This document shows, piece by piece, positions 41,412 to 49,925 of a stretch of 64,000 nt of DNA (within the stretch, counting starts at the first letter, position 1; each line of letters begins with the position of its first letter). Location of the stretch: assembly GCF_033955345.1 (NCBI RefSeq), contig NZ_CP138332.1:4898001-4962000 (forward strand), given 5' to 3'. A program made the position numbers and the translations under genes. Source of the stretch: Sphingobacterium bambusae. Its GTDB lineage: Bacteria > Bacteroidota > Bacteroidia > Sphingobacteriales > Sphingobacteriaceae. A model generated the notes under the pieces. That model ran no database searches. It was not told the origin of the DNA and saw only the letters and a list, made by a program, of their open reading frames with translations.

Positions 41412-42593
41412 ATGATGGATAATAGATTTCGCACCGCCGTTGTTTTAAAGGAGATAGCGGATGACGCGCATAACTTTAAAGCTTTACCAGAACCTAGCGG
41501 TTGTTTTCCGTATCGATTGCAGCTGGAGGCCGTATTGGGTGATGATGTGGCAGCATGGTCAGACAAGATTTCTTTTCACATGCTTGGCGATACCGGCAGC
41601 CCGCGCTATTCTTCGTTTCAGGCGGTGGTGGCCGAGGTGTTGAACGAGCAGAGTAACCGCGAGGTGTATGCCGAAGATACCCCCGCTTTCTTGTACCATT
41701 TGGGTGATATCGTTTATAACCACGGTGAAGCCAAGGAGTACCCAAAGCAGTTTTTGGGTCCCTATGAACGTTACGAGGCGCCGATATTTGCGATTGCTGG
41801 TAACCACGATGGAGACATCAACCCCGAGAGTGCGGTTCCCTACCAAAGCTTAGAGGCCTTTATGGATGTTTTTTGTGATACCGAGAGGCGCCCCATTGGC
41901 TTTGGCGAAGGAAGTAAGCGTAAAAGCATGATTCAGCCGAATGTCTATTGGACGTTGGAAACTCCGGTAGCCCGCATCATCGGTCTTTATCCGAATGTGA
42001 TCAAACATGGAGCTATCGATGCGGAGCAGCGCGCTTGGTTTATCGAAGAGCTTCGCCATGCGCAAGCACATCGGGAACAGCAAGCTGTTGTGTTATGTAT
42101 ACATCATGCGCCTTTTTCTGCCGACACCAACCATGGATCGAGCGAAAAAATGATTGACTTTCTAGATAGCGCCTTTGAAGAGTCTGGAATGCGACCCGAT
42201 ATCGTGTTCAGCGGTCATGTGCACAATTACCAACGTTTCGAAAGGACCTATGCAGATGGTCAGGTGGTCCCCTTTATTGTGGCAGGCGCTGGAGGCTATG
42301 TGGATTTGCATCAGGTGGCGCATAAGTCGGAAGCTAGGGTAGAGGCATTGTCGGTAGCGGATGGATCGGTGCAGTTGGCTGCATTTTGTGAAGACCACTA
42401 TGGATTTCTGAAAGTAGATGTGCAACGCACAGCCGAAGGGTTTCTTATGGATGTTGCCTATTATATACTTCCCAAAGATGTAGAGGAAGCGAAAAATATC
42501 GGTGCAAGTCTCTTTGAGCAAGTTTCCGTGCCAATTAACCGTGATCTATGCCTTTCACACGAGGAAAGTAAAGGTTTTTCGGAACGATCGTGA
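41412..42593 (+). CDS. Calcineurin-like metallophosphoesterase
   Basis: 393 residues from ATG 41412 (MMDNRFRTAVVLKEI); the open frame to 41364 runs through the promoter and palindrome. The metal-site motifs are complete: GDTGSP (near 56), LGDIVYNHGE (near 98), GNHDGD (near 132), HHAPFS and SGHVHNYQRF. No signal peptide, so it acts in the cytoplasm, unlike the Tat-exported phosphatase at 12649-13653. The pattern is close to purple-acid-phosphatase-like proteins, but the substrate is unknown. The -7 box lies only 4 nt upstream, so the mRNA may be leaderless. Confidence 0.88.
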   Translation: MMDNRFRTAVVLKEIADDAHNFKALPEPSGCFPYRLQLEAVLGDDVAAWSDKISFHMLGDTGSPRYSSFQAVVAEVLNEQSNREVYAEDTPAFLYHLGDIVYNHGEAKEYPKQFLGPYERYEAPIFAIAGNHDGDINPESAVPYQSLEAFMDVFCDTERRPIGFGEGSKRKSMIQPNVYWTLETPVARIIGLYPNVIKHGAIDAEQRAWFIEELRHAQAHREQQAVVLCIHHAPFSADTNHGSSEKMIDFLDSAFEESGMRPDIVFSGHVHNYQRFERTYADGQVVPFIVAGAGGYVDLHQVAHKSEARVEALSVADGSVQLAAFCEDHYGFLKVDVQRTAEGFLMDVAYYILPKDVEEAKNIGASLFEQVSVPINRDLCLSHEESKGFSERS

Positions 42594-42646
42594 TGCTTCA
42601 TCTGCAAAATGAAGAAATCTATGATGCTATGTGGCTATTTCGGATA

Positions 42647-43351
42647 TTAGCCCTTCAACAAAGGTTGTAACACTTTCCAAACGTTGTCGGCAACTTTTAC
42701 TTGCCCAGCTTCCGTGGGATGTATGCCATCGGCTTGGTTAAGGGGAGCTTGACCCGCCACACCGTCTAGCAAAAAGGGGATCAATTCCATTTGCTGTTCC
42801 TTGGCCAACTTGGGAAATAGAGCTTTAAACTCTCCGAAATAATCTTCACCCACATTTGGTGGAACCAACATCCCGGCAAGCACTAGTTGGCAAGACGGAT
42901 ATTTTTCCTTCACTTTTTGTACGATTTGGCGTAAATTTTCGTAGGTGCTGGTAGGATCTATGCCGCGCAATCCATCATTGGCACCCAGCTCTAGGATAAA
43001 AATGTCTACCGGATTTTGGAGCAGCCAGTCGATGCGTTCATTACCTCCCGCACTGGTTTCGCCGCTAAGCCCGGCGTTCACTACGGTATATGGTAGATTT
43101 AAAGAATCAATTTTTGCTTGGATCAGTTCTGGGAAAGCGTCCTTAGGATCTTCAAGTCCGTATCCGGCGGTCAAGCTATCACCAAAAAATAATATGGTCT
43201 TCGACTTCGTTGAAGGGTTGTTTTGGGATTGTTGGGTTGAATCGGAATCGCTATTTTCTGCCGTCGATCCGCTGGAGCTATTTGTATTGCTGCAGGAAAT
43301 AGAAAAAATGACAACGAAAAGAAAAAAGCACCGTCTATAAAGTGAAATCAT
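42647..43351 (-). CDS. SGNH-hydrolase/arylesterase lipoprotein, TesA-like
   Basis: 234 residues. Signal peptide with Cys20 in a lipobox-like SISC context, then a Ser/Asn/Gln-rich linker to about residue 47. SGNH blocks: GDSLTAGYG (catalytic Ser59), the Gly of NAGLSGETSAGG, GANDGLRG with the Asn, and DGIHPTEAG with the catalytic Asp and His. TesA-type enzymes hydrolyse thioesters and esters in the periplasm; the lipoprotein anchor differs from E. coli TesA. It is divergent, by 36 nt, from the ybbA/ybbP-like pair, the same neighbourhood as in enterobacteria. Confidence 0.92.
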   Translation of the reverse strand: MISLYRRCFFLFVVIFSISCSNTNSSSGSTAENSDSDSTQQSQNNPSTKSKTILFFGDSLTAGYGLEDPKDAFPELIQAKIDSLNLPYTVVNAGLSGETSAGGNERIDWLLQNPVDIFILELGANDGLRGIDPTSTYENLRQIVQKVKEKYPSCQLVLAGMLVPPNVGEDYFGEFKALFPKLAKEQQMELIPFLLDGVAGQAPLNQADGIHPTEAGQVKVADNVWKVLQPLLKG

Positions 43352-43387
43352 ATTACTAATTTAAGCAAAAGTAAGAGAACAACAAAT

Positions 43388-44056
43388 ATGTCAACAGCAA
43401 TACTACATATCAATAAGGTATCCAAGTCATATGGCAAAGGAGAATCTGCCGTTACGGTTTTAAAAGATATTGACCTTTCGGTCGAAAAAGGAACGTCATT
43501 ATCCATTGTCGGCCCATCGGGCAGTGGCAAAACAACGCTCCTCGGGCTGTGCGCCGGCTTGGACCAGTCGACCACGGGCGAGATTATGCTGAACGGCATT
43601 CGGCTGAATGGGCTGAGCGAGGACAAATTGGCGGCAGTGCGAAACGCACACGTGGGCTTTGTATTTCAGAATTTCCAATTGCTGCCCACCCTTACTGCCT
43701 TGGAAAACGTTATGGTGCCCTTGGAGCTAAAAGGTATGCGTAACCACCGGAAAACAGCCATAGATCTTTTAGAAAAGGTGGGCCTCGCCCATAGGGCGGC
43801 ACACTATCCATCGCAACTTTCAGGAGGCGAGCAGCAGCGGGTGTCGTTGGCACGAGCCTTTGCCAATCAACCGCAAATATTGTTTGCCGATGAGCCCACG
43901 GGTAATTTGGATGCCGAGACTGGCGCTTTGGTAGAACAACTGCTTTTTGACTTGAATAAATCTGCCGGAACCACCTTGATTTTGGTGACCCACGATTTGC
44001 AGCTGGCGGCGAAAACAGATCATATCTTATCCCTTAAAGGAGGGCGTATCGTATGA
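43388..44056 (+). CDS. ABC transporter ATPase, YbbA/LolD-type
   Basis: 222 residues: Walker A GPSGSGKTT (42-50), Q-loop FVFQNFQLLPTL, signature LSGGEQQR, Walker B ILFADEPTGNLD and switch His in VTHDLQLA. This is the MacB/LolD class that drives mechanotransmission rather than classical transport. It overlaps the large permease by 4 nt (ATGA) and lies next to a TesA-like gene, which matches the conserved tesA-ybbA-ybbP neighbourhood. Confidence 0.93.
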   Translation: MSTAILHINKVSKSYGKGESAVTVLKDIDLSVEKGTSLSIVGPSGSGKTTLLGLCAGLDQSTTGEIMLNGIRLNGLSEDKLAAVRNAHVGFVFQNFQLLPTLTALENVMVPLELKGMRNHRKTAIDLLEKVGLAHRAAHYPSQLSGGEQQRVSLARAFANQPQILFADEPTGNLDAETGALVEQLLFDLNKSAGTTLILVTHDLQLAAKTDHILSLKGGRIV

Positions 44057-46584
44057 GTTGGAAATGGATTTTTTTGATGGCTTGGCGCGATAGCAGGCGT
44101 AGCCGCGCCCGTCTATTTTTGTATATCGCATCGATTGTTTTAGGTATATCCGCTTTCGTGGCCATGGATTCGTTCAAGACCAATCTTAACCGAGATATTG
44201 ATGCGCAGGCGGCCGGTTTGCTGGGCGCCGACCTAGAGCTGTCCTCACGCACATCGCCGCAGGATGGAGCGCTTGCCTTTATTGATAGTATCGCAAAAAA
44301 AAGTGAAGGCCATGCTCGAGAAGAACGTTTCGTGTCGATGCTGCGCTTCGTGAAAAATGGTGAATCCCGGTTGATACAGGTTCGTGGATTATCCGCCGGC
44401 TATCCCTATTATGGCGCTGTGGAAGGTGAGCCTACCCATATGATGGATAGCCTCAGCGATCCTTCAAAAGTGTTGCTGGAAAATGAGTTGATGCTGCAAT
44501 TTAATGCGTCGATAGGCGACTCTGTACAGATCGGCGATCAAGTGTTTACCATTGCTGGCAAGGTGTTGAAGATGGCCGGCAGAACAGGCTTTGCCAGTAG
44601 CATGGCACCATCGGCACTTTTATCATTGGATGCCATGGCCGCAACAGGCCTCAAGCAGGTGGGCAGCCGTGTAGATTACTTTTACTACTTTAAGCTACCT
44701 CGTTCCTTCGCTATCGATGGTTTTGCACAGCGAAATGAAGAGCTGCTGGAAAAATACCAACTGGGATCGGCGACGATAGCTTCGACTAAGGAAAATACAG
44801 GACGATCTTTTGCTGACGTGACCCGCTTTATGCAACTGGTGGGCTTCGCAGCTTTGCTACTGGGAGCCATCGGTGTTTCCAGTGCCGTGCATGTTTACGT
44901 GCAGGAAAAGATGGTCACAGTAGCCACCTTGCGCTGTTTGGGTGCTACCGCCAAAAAAACGTTTGCTATTTTCTTTGTGCAATTTGCGGTTATCGGTGTG
45001 TTATCCGGTATCGTTGGGTCTGTTTTGGGCTCGCTCTTACAGTATCTGCTGCCGCTAGTGATGCAGGAATTTGTACCTGTTGACCTTTCATCCGCCGTTT
45101 CGTGGACAGCCATCTTACAGGGCATTGTGCTGGGCTTTGGCATTGCCGTTTTGTTTGCTTTATTACCGCTCAGCAGCATACGCAAGATTTCTCCTTTAAA
45201 TACCTTAAGGGTAATCTCTGATACAGCTGGTTCGCCTGCAGATCCACTACGTTTGGCCATTATCGGCTTGATCCTGCTATGTCTAACGCTGTTTTCCAGG
45301 TTGCAATTGGAGGATTTGAAACAGACGGCCTTTTTCGTATTGGGGATTGCCTTTACCTTTGCGGTGTTATATGGCACGGCACAGGGATTGATGTTTATGG
45401 TGCGGCGTTTTTTTCCGCAACGATGGCCTTACGTGTGGCGACAAGGGCTCGCCAATCTGTTCCGTCCGCGTAACCAAACGATTGTCGTGGTATTAGCGAT
45501 AGGATTCGGTACCGCGCTGATCGCCACGCTATCCTTTGTGCAAGACATGCTCTTAAAGCGTGTGGATGTAAGCAATGATGGCGGACAGGCCAATGTTGTA
45601 TTGTTTGACATACAGCCCGGCCAGCGGGAAGGTCTGAAAACATTGATCGAGGAGCAGCGTCTTCCGGTGATGGAAGAGGTACCTATTGTTACCTTGCAGC
45701 TTTCGGAGATCAACGGGCACAATCTGCAGGATGTGCTAGCCGATTCTACCTTGGGGTACTCGGCGCGTGCTTTTCGTGGCGAAATACGAGCTACCTATCG
45801 AGATTCCTTAGCCGATTCGGAGACATTGGTCGCCGGAAAATGGATAGGGCAGGTTCAAGCGATGGATACGGCACAAGTATCCTTGGAAGAAGGCTACGCA
45901 GAACGGATAGGAGCAAAGGTTGGGGACAGGCTACTGCTCAATGTGCAAGGACTGCCAATGCCAGCGCGCGTGGCTAGCTTGAGGCGTGTAGATTGGAACC
46001 GCTTTCAGACGAACTTCCGCATGGTGTTGGCCAAAGGCTCGCTGGAGAAAGCACCTCAGTTTTTTGTGATGATGACCAAAGCGGAGAATGAAGGACAGTC
46101 GGCAGCCTTGCAGCGCAACGTGGTGCAATCTTTTCCGAATGTATCGGTTATCGATCTACACAGTTTGATCGCCACCTTGACCGAAATTTTGGATAAAATA
46201 GGCTTTGTCATTCGCTTTATTGGTTCGTTCAGCATCTTAACAGGTGTTATGGTGCTATTTTCATCGCTGATGATTAGTAAATACCAACGGTTGAAAGAGA
46301 ACGTCTTGCTACGCACCTTGGGCGCCAGCAAGCGGCAGATTGGACAGATCTTGTTTTCCGAGTACCTGTTTTTAGGGTTGTTTTCTGCACTCACCGGTTT
46401 GCTGATCGCCGTGGTTGCCACCAATGCGCTGGCTCTATTCGTTTTTGAAGCTACCTTTGTACCATCTATCGTCATCCTGCTAGGACTGCTTGTTGCCGTC
46501 GTACTGGTATCGGTAGTTATTGGTGTCTTTAACAGCTTGTCCAGCCTGAATAGGCCTACATTGGAGATACTAAGGAAAGACTAA
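44053..46584 (+). CDS. FtsX-family ABC permease, YbbP-like
   Basis: 843 residues. One N-terminal helix (about 18-38), a large periplasmic domain, three helices (about 255-355, with the FtsX motif LRCLGATAKKTFAIFFVQF), a second central pair of helices, a second periplasmic domain (about 500-710) and three last helices (LLRTLGASKRQIGQILFSEY) ending in PTLEILRKD. The duplicated FtsX architecture with ten helices is that of YbbP. With the YbbA-like ATPase it probably handles lipids or lipoproteins at the inner membrane; the true substrate is unknown. Confidence 0.92.
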   Translation: MSWKWIFLMAWRDSRRSRARLFLYIASIVLGISAFVAMDSFKTNLNRDIDAQAAGLLGADLELSSRTSPQDGALAFIDSIAKKSEGHAREERFVSMLRFVKNGESRLIQVRGLSAGYPYYGAVEGEPTHMMDSLSDPSKVLLENELMLQFNASIGDSVQIGDQVFTIAGKVLKMAGRTGFASSMAPSALLSLDAMAATGLKQVGSRVDYFYYFKLPRSFAIDGFAQRNEELLEKYQLGSATIASTKENTGRSFADVTRFMQLVGFAALLLGAIGVSSAVHVYVQEKMVTVATLRCLGATAKKTFAIFFVQFAVIGVLSGIVGSVLGSLLQYLLPLVMQEFVPVDLSSAVSWTAILQGIVLGFGIAVLFALLPLSSIRKISPLNTLRVISDTAGSPADPLRLAIIGLILLCLTLFSRLQLEDLKQTAFFVLGIAFTFAVLYGTAQGLMFMVRRFFPQRWPYVWRQGLANLFRPRNQTIVVVLAIGFGTALIATLSFVQDMLLKRVDVSNDGGQANVVLFDIQPGQREGLKTLIEEQRLPVMEEVPIVTLQLSEINGHNLQDVLADSTLGYSARAFRGEIRATYRDSLADSETLVAGKWIGQVQAMDTAQVSLEEGYAERIGAKVGDRLLLNVQGLPMPARVASLRRVDWNRFQTNFRMVLAKGSLEKAPQFFVMMTKAENEGQSAALQRNVVQSFPNVSVIDLHSLIATLTEILDKIGFVIRFIGSFSILTGVMVLFSSLMISKYQRLKENVLLRTLGASKRQIGQILFSEYLFLGLFSALTGLLIAVVATNALALFVFEATFVPSIVILLGLLVAVVLVSVVIGVFNSLSSLNRPTLEILRKD

Positions 46585-46611
46585 GCGTATACGCAACTTT
46601 TATTTAGTGAA

Positions 46612-47466
46612 CTAAGTCGGAGCTTCAGTTGCTACCGGCTTTTTTCGTAGGCTGCTAGGCGAGGGCTTGTCCCATTTTTTTAGATAGTGGCACAAGTGGC
46701 TTTCATCGCTAAAACCAAACTCAGCGGCTATCTGTTTCAAGGTCATCTGCCCAGATCGTACACGACTTTCGATCAATTTTGATCGATAGGCATCAATGTA
46801 TTTTTTGTAGCTGATCTCGAAGTTACGCTTAAAGTAAGCGCCGAAGTAGTTTTCTGCAATATGAAACTGCTCGGATATCGCTTTGATGCGTATCGCGCTC
46901 GGCTGGTAAATATGCTGATGGATGTAGTAGATAAGTTGCTCTTTATCGATGACGTCCTTATTTGCTGTTTTTTCCTGTTGTAGGTTTGTTTCTACGAGAA
47001 GTCCGAAAACGGAAAGGATTTGATGATATAGCAAAGGTGAATGGGATAGTTCCTGAAGCCCTTGATATTCGGCAATATTGTCGATCAAGTTTTTTAAGGT
47101 CTTGCGATAAGGCTGGGGAATCCGCAATTTTTCCTCTTTCCAATGCGCATTTTTCATTAACGCTATAGGAAAAAGATCCAACGAGCCATGAAGGAAGAGA
47201 TCTTGATCCTGATGAAAAAAGCTGTCCGTGAATTTGATGAAGCAGAACCGCGTCGTTTTCACAATTTCAAAGTAGTGTTCGTCGTCTGGAGATAGCAAAA
47301 ACACATCCCCCGCAGCATAAGGTACAACTAGCTTGTTGAAGTGGTGTCTTCCGGAGCCCTTATAGATATAGATAAGCTCGTAGTATGTATGGCTATGTAT
47401 GGGGAGCGGATAGGTATCCGTACTGTATGTTTCAATTTCTAGTTCTTCGAAAAGTCGACGTTTCAT
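46612..47466 (-). CDS. AraC-family transcriptional regulator with cupin sensor
   Basis: 284 residues. A cupin-type N-terminal domain (YPLPIHSHTYYELIYIYKGS, YAAGDVFLLSPDDEHYFEI) is followed by a helical linker and the AraC DNA-binding domain (AIRIKAISEQFHIAENYFGA, TLKQIAAEFGFSDESHLCHY, KPSPSSLRKK). Such regulators sense sugars or small organic ligands. It is divergent from a Gfo/Idh oxidoreductase and a metallo-hydrolase, with a perfect inverted repeat in the shared 129-nt region, so it is their likely regulator. Confidence 0.9.
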   Translation of the reverse strand: MKRRLFEELEIETYSTDTYPLPIHSHTYYELIYIYKGSGRHHFNKLVVPYAAGDVFLLSPDDEHYFEIVKTTRFCFIKFTDSFFHQDQDLFLHGSLDLFPIALMKNAHWKEEKLRIPQPYRKTLKNLIDNIAEYQGLQELSHSPLLYHQILSVFGLLVETNLQQEKTANKDVIDKEQLIYYIHQHIYQPSAIRIKAISEQFHIAENYFGAYFKRNFEISYKKYIDAYRSKLIESRVRSGQMTLKQIAAEFGFSDESHLCHYLKKWDKPSPSSLRKKPVATEAPT

Positions 47467-47529
47467 GCCGTTAAATTACAAGTTTATGTTTGTTTTTTAC
47501 AATAGATTGGCTGCCGTTTTCAAGAAATT

Positions 47530-47553
47530 GCACTATAGCGATTGGTATAGTGC
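47530..47553. promoter_or_regulatory. Perfect inverted repeat in the AraC-Gfo/Idh intergenic region
   Basis: GCACTATA-N8-TATAGTGC, arms of 8 bp, lies near the middle of the divergent region and 43 nt before the ATG of the Gfo/Idh gene. No consensus TAnnTTTG box is visible nearby on the plus strand, so it may also be part of an activator-dependent promoter. Confidence 0.55.
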
Positions 47554-47595
47554 TTCAAGCGCTGTCAAGATCATTTAGAAAACAGCACATTTATT

Positions 47596-48663
47596 ATGAC
47601 AGAAAACAAAATCAATACAGCAATCTTAGGATACGGTTTTTCAGGTTCGGTTTTTTTTGCACCATTTTTGGCTATTCATCCCGGTTTTAATCTTGTGGCC
47701 GCGTTGGAGCGAAACAAGAAACGTATTCAGGCTGACTACCCAGACGTTACCTCGTATGAGAAACTAGATGAGCTCTTACACGACGAAAGGATTGAACTGG
47801 AGGTTGTCAATACGCCCATTGATACGCATTATGAGCTCGCTAAAGCGGCGCTGGAAGCGGGAAAACATGTGATTGTAGAGAAAACGTTCACTACCTCGGC
47901 AGATCAAGCGCTTGCGCTTCAACAGTTGGCTCTCGATCGGAGTTTACAGCTTTTTGTTTATCAGAATCGACGTTTTGATAGCGATTTCTTGACTGTAGAG
48001 AAGGTATTGCGCAGCGCGAAGCTAGGGGAGGTCGTAGAAGCCTCGTTATCCTATGATCTGTACCTGCCGCAAGTGCGTGGGGATGTACATACGGAGCAGC
48101 CTTGGAGTGGAGGCGAATTTAACAACCGTGGATCGCATGTGGTGGATCAGGCCGTTAAACTATTTGGTCTTCCAAATGCGGTGATGGCAGATTTTGCGGC
48201 ATTTCGTCCGCATTCACCCGTAGAGGACTATTTCGAACTGACGTTGACCTACGTGGATAAGCGGGTGAAAGTACGCGGAACGGATATAGCCTGTGGACAA
48301 CAGCCCGCCTTTGTGTTGCATGGACTGAAGGGCAGTTTTATAAAATCAAGATCGGATAGGCAGGAAGAGCTACTGCTACAAGGGCAAAAACCAAGTGCGC
48401 TTGAATGGTGGAGCGAGGAGCCCACAGACTTCGGCCATTTAAGGTATGAGCTAGAAGGACAAATCATGACAGAACCTGTGGAAAGCGAGGCGGGAAACTA
48501 CTACCATTACTTTGAAGGCGTGTATCAAAGCTTGCGACACGGAGCTGCTGTTCAGGTATCGGGTATAGACGGCTACAAAACGATGTTGGTCATGGATGCC
48601 GCGCGCCGCAGTGCGCGTGAAGGCCGTTGGATAAAGATTGAAGCTGCCACCGATTTATTGTAA
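47596..48663 (+). CDS. Gfo/Idh/MocA family oxidoreductase
   Basis: 355 residues. Rossmann start with ILGYGFSGSVFFAPFL (residues 9-24), then EVVNTPIDTHYELAKAALEA, and the catalytic-region motif EKTFTTSADQA, where the usual EKP reads EKT. The C-terminal domain has YQNRRFDSDFLTVEKVL and GGEFNNRGSHVVDQAVKLFG, with the family His. It oxidises or reduces a sugar or related polyol with NAD(P). The metallo-hydrolase starts 3 nt later, so the two enzymes are co-expressed and may act in sequence. Confidence 0.92.
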   Translation: MTENKINTAILGYGFSGSVFFAPFLAIHPGFNLVAALERNKKRIQADYPDVTSYEKLDELLHDERIELEVVNTPIDTHYELAKAALEAGKHVIVEKTFTTSADQALALQQLALDRSLQLFVYQNRRFDSDFLTVEKVLRSAKLGEVVEASLSYDLYLPQVRGDVHTEQPWSGGEFNNRGSHVVDQAVKLFGLPNAVMADFAAFRPHSPVEDYFELTLTYVDKRVKVRGTDIACGQQPAFVLHGLKGSFIKSRSDRQEELLLQGQKPSALEWWSEEPTDFGHLRYELEGQIMTEPVESEAGNYYHYFEGVYQSLRHGAAVQVSGIDGYKTMLVMDAARRSAREGRWIKIEAATDLL

Positions 48664-48666
48664 GCG

Positions 48667-49617
48667 ATGAATAGAAAAACATTTATTGGCGCATCCAGCA
48701 TAGTAGGGGCTTCGTTGTTGGCCAATGTAGGAAAAGCAGTTTCCAGTAGCCGGCCGCTGCCCGTATCTTCGGCGTTAACGTTGCCCAGGTTGTCTGAGCT
48801 TCGGCGGCTGGCTATCTGCATACCGGGGGAGCATGCCGTAGGTCTTAACGTGACGAAAGTAGCTGATGCGGTGCGTCCGGCCAATGTGGTGGTCAAAGGA
48901 CATGAGGCTCAGCAAATGATGACCTTAGCTCGAACAGTTTATCAGCTTGAATATGCTGATGGCACGGTGATGATCGACTCGGGCATGGACCTTGAAACGC
49001 ACCGCACATTCGGAAAAACGGAGGAGCCATTCTACCCAGAAAACTTCGAAACTGTTCAAGAAGCTTTGTTGCAGGCCAAGCTTATTCTTTTTACGCACTA
49101 CCATGCCGACCATACCGCCGGCGTTATCCGTTCGCCCCATTTCGATAAGATTGCTCATAAAGTGTGGTTGACGCGCGACACGGCAGATTTGTTGCTCCAT
49201 CATCCGCACAAGGAAACGGTGCATATAGCGGAAGACCGATTGAACCGTTTTGTCGTTGCCGACTTTTCAAACTGCTTGCCCTTGGCACCAGGGCTGGTTA
49301 TTTGGAAGACTCCCGGGCATACCACAGATTCGAAAATGCTCTATATCCGTTTGCAGGACGGTCAGGAATTTATACATAGCGTAGACAGTGGCTGGTCGAT
49401 GCAGAACATTCTGGAGATGAAGATGAAAAACGCTAGCTGGGTGAAGGAAAATGAAACGCAACTGTTGGAACAGTATCGCTGGCTCAACGAGATAATGAGC
49501 GAGAACCCCAAGTTGACCGTGCTCTGTACACACGATAATGAGCAATATGAGAGGCTACGTGCCGACGGGATTTTAGGAAGCACGCTGCATACTGCTGCTA
49601 GTCAAACGAAGCGTTGA
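48667..49617 (+). CDS. Metallo-beta-lactamase-fold hydrolase, lactonase-like, exported
   Basis: 316 residues. The N-terminus (MNRKTFIGASSIVGASLLAN) is a signal-peptide-like stretch resembling a weak Tat signal but with NRK in place of RR. Metal-site motifs: HYHADH (144-149), the His in PGHTTDS, the Asp in SVDSGW and a further His in LCTHDNEQY. The motif series resembles N-acyl-homoserine-lactonase-type enzymes within the fold. It is translationally linked to a sugar-type oxidoreductase, so a sugar lactone produced by that enzyme is an equally good substrate guess. Confidence 0.85.
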   Translation: MNRKTFIGASSIVGASLLANVGKAVSSSRPLPVSSALTLPRLSELRRLAICIPGEHAVGLNVTKVADAVRPANVVVKGHEAQQMMTLARTVYQLEYADGTVMIDSGMDLETHRTFGKTEEPFYPENFETVQEALLQAKLILFTHYHADHTAGVIRSPHFDKIAHKVWLTRDTADLLLHHPHKETVHIAEDRLNRFVVADFSNCLPLAPGLVIWKTPGHTTDSKMLYIRLQDGQEFIHSVDSGWSMQNILEMKMKNASWVKENETQLLEQYRWLNEIMSENPKLTVLCTHDNEQYERLRADGILGSTLHTAASQTKR

Positions 49618-49632
49618 AATCACTTGATAATA

Positions 49633-49667
49633 AAAACGCGTTGCTCCCGATGGAAGCAACGCGTTTT
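49633..49667. terminator. Terminator between the metallo-hydrolase and cold-shock genes
   Basis: A 13-bp perfect stem (AAAACGCGTTGCT with AGCAACGCGTTTT) and a 9-nt loop separate two convergent genes. Confidence 0.85.
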
Positions 49668-49686
49668 CTTTGCCAAAATGTTGGAC

Positions 49687-49878
49687 TTAGATAACGCGAA
49701 CGCGAACTGCGTTTACGCCTTTTTTTCCGTTTTCAACTTCGAAGCTAACATCGTCACCTTCGTTTACTTCGTCAACTAGACCTGATACATGGACGAATAT
49801 GTCTTGACCACCGTTTGATGGTGTAATGAATCCGAAACCTTTAGTTGTGTTGAAAAATTTGATTTTTCCTTCTTGCAT
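49687..49878 (-). CDS. Cold-shock protein (CspA family)
   Basis: 63 residues, a single cold-shock domain. RNA-binding motifs RNP1 KGFGFI (13-18) and RNP2 DIFVH (26-30) are intact, with the family start [16 protein letters not shown]. It binds single-stranded RNA as an antiterminator or chaperone. It lies 47 nt behind the DEAD-box helicase gene on the same strand, a common cold-response pairing, and is probably carried on the same transcript. Confidence 0.96.
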   Translation of the reverse strand: MQEGKIKFFNTTKGFGFITPSNGGQDIFVHVSGLVDEVNEGDDVSFEVENGKKGVNAVRVRVI

Positions 49879-49925
49879 GATAATTGTATTTAAATGTATT
49901 ATATTTTATTAATGTCTATTGATGT

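Noticed and set aside
46585-46594. GCGTATACGC palindrome at the end of the ABC permease gene
   Set aside because: It is short, overlaps no promoter, and has no T run to act as terminator.
48667-48750. Tat signal on the metallo-hydrolase
   Set aside because: The start reads NRKTF rather than RRxF, so a twin-arginine signal is not supported; a Sec-type signal is possible.
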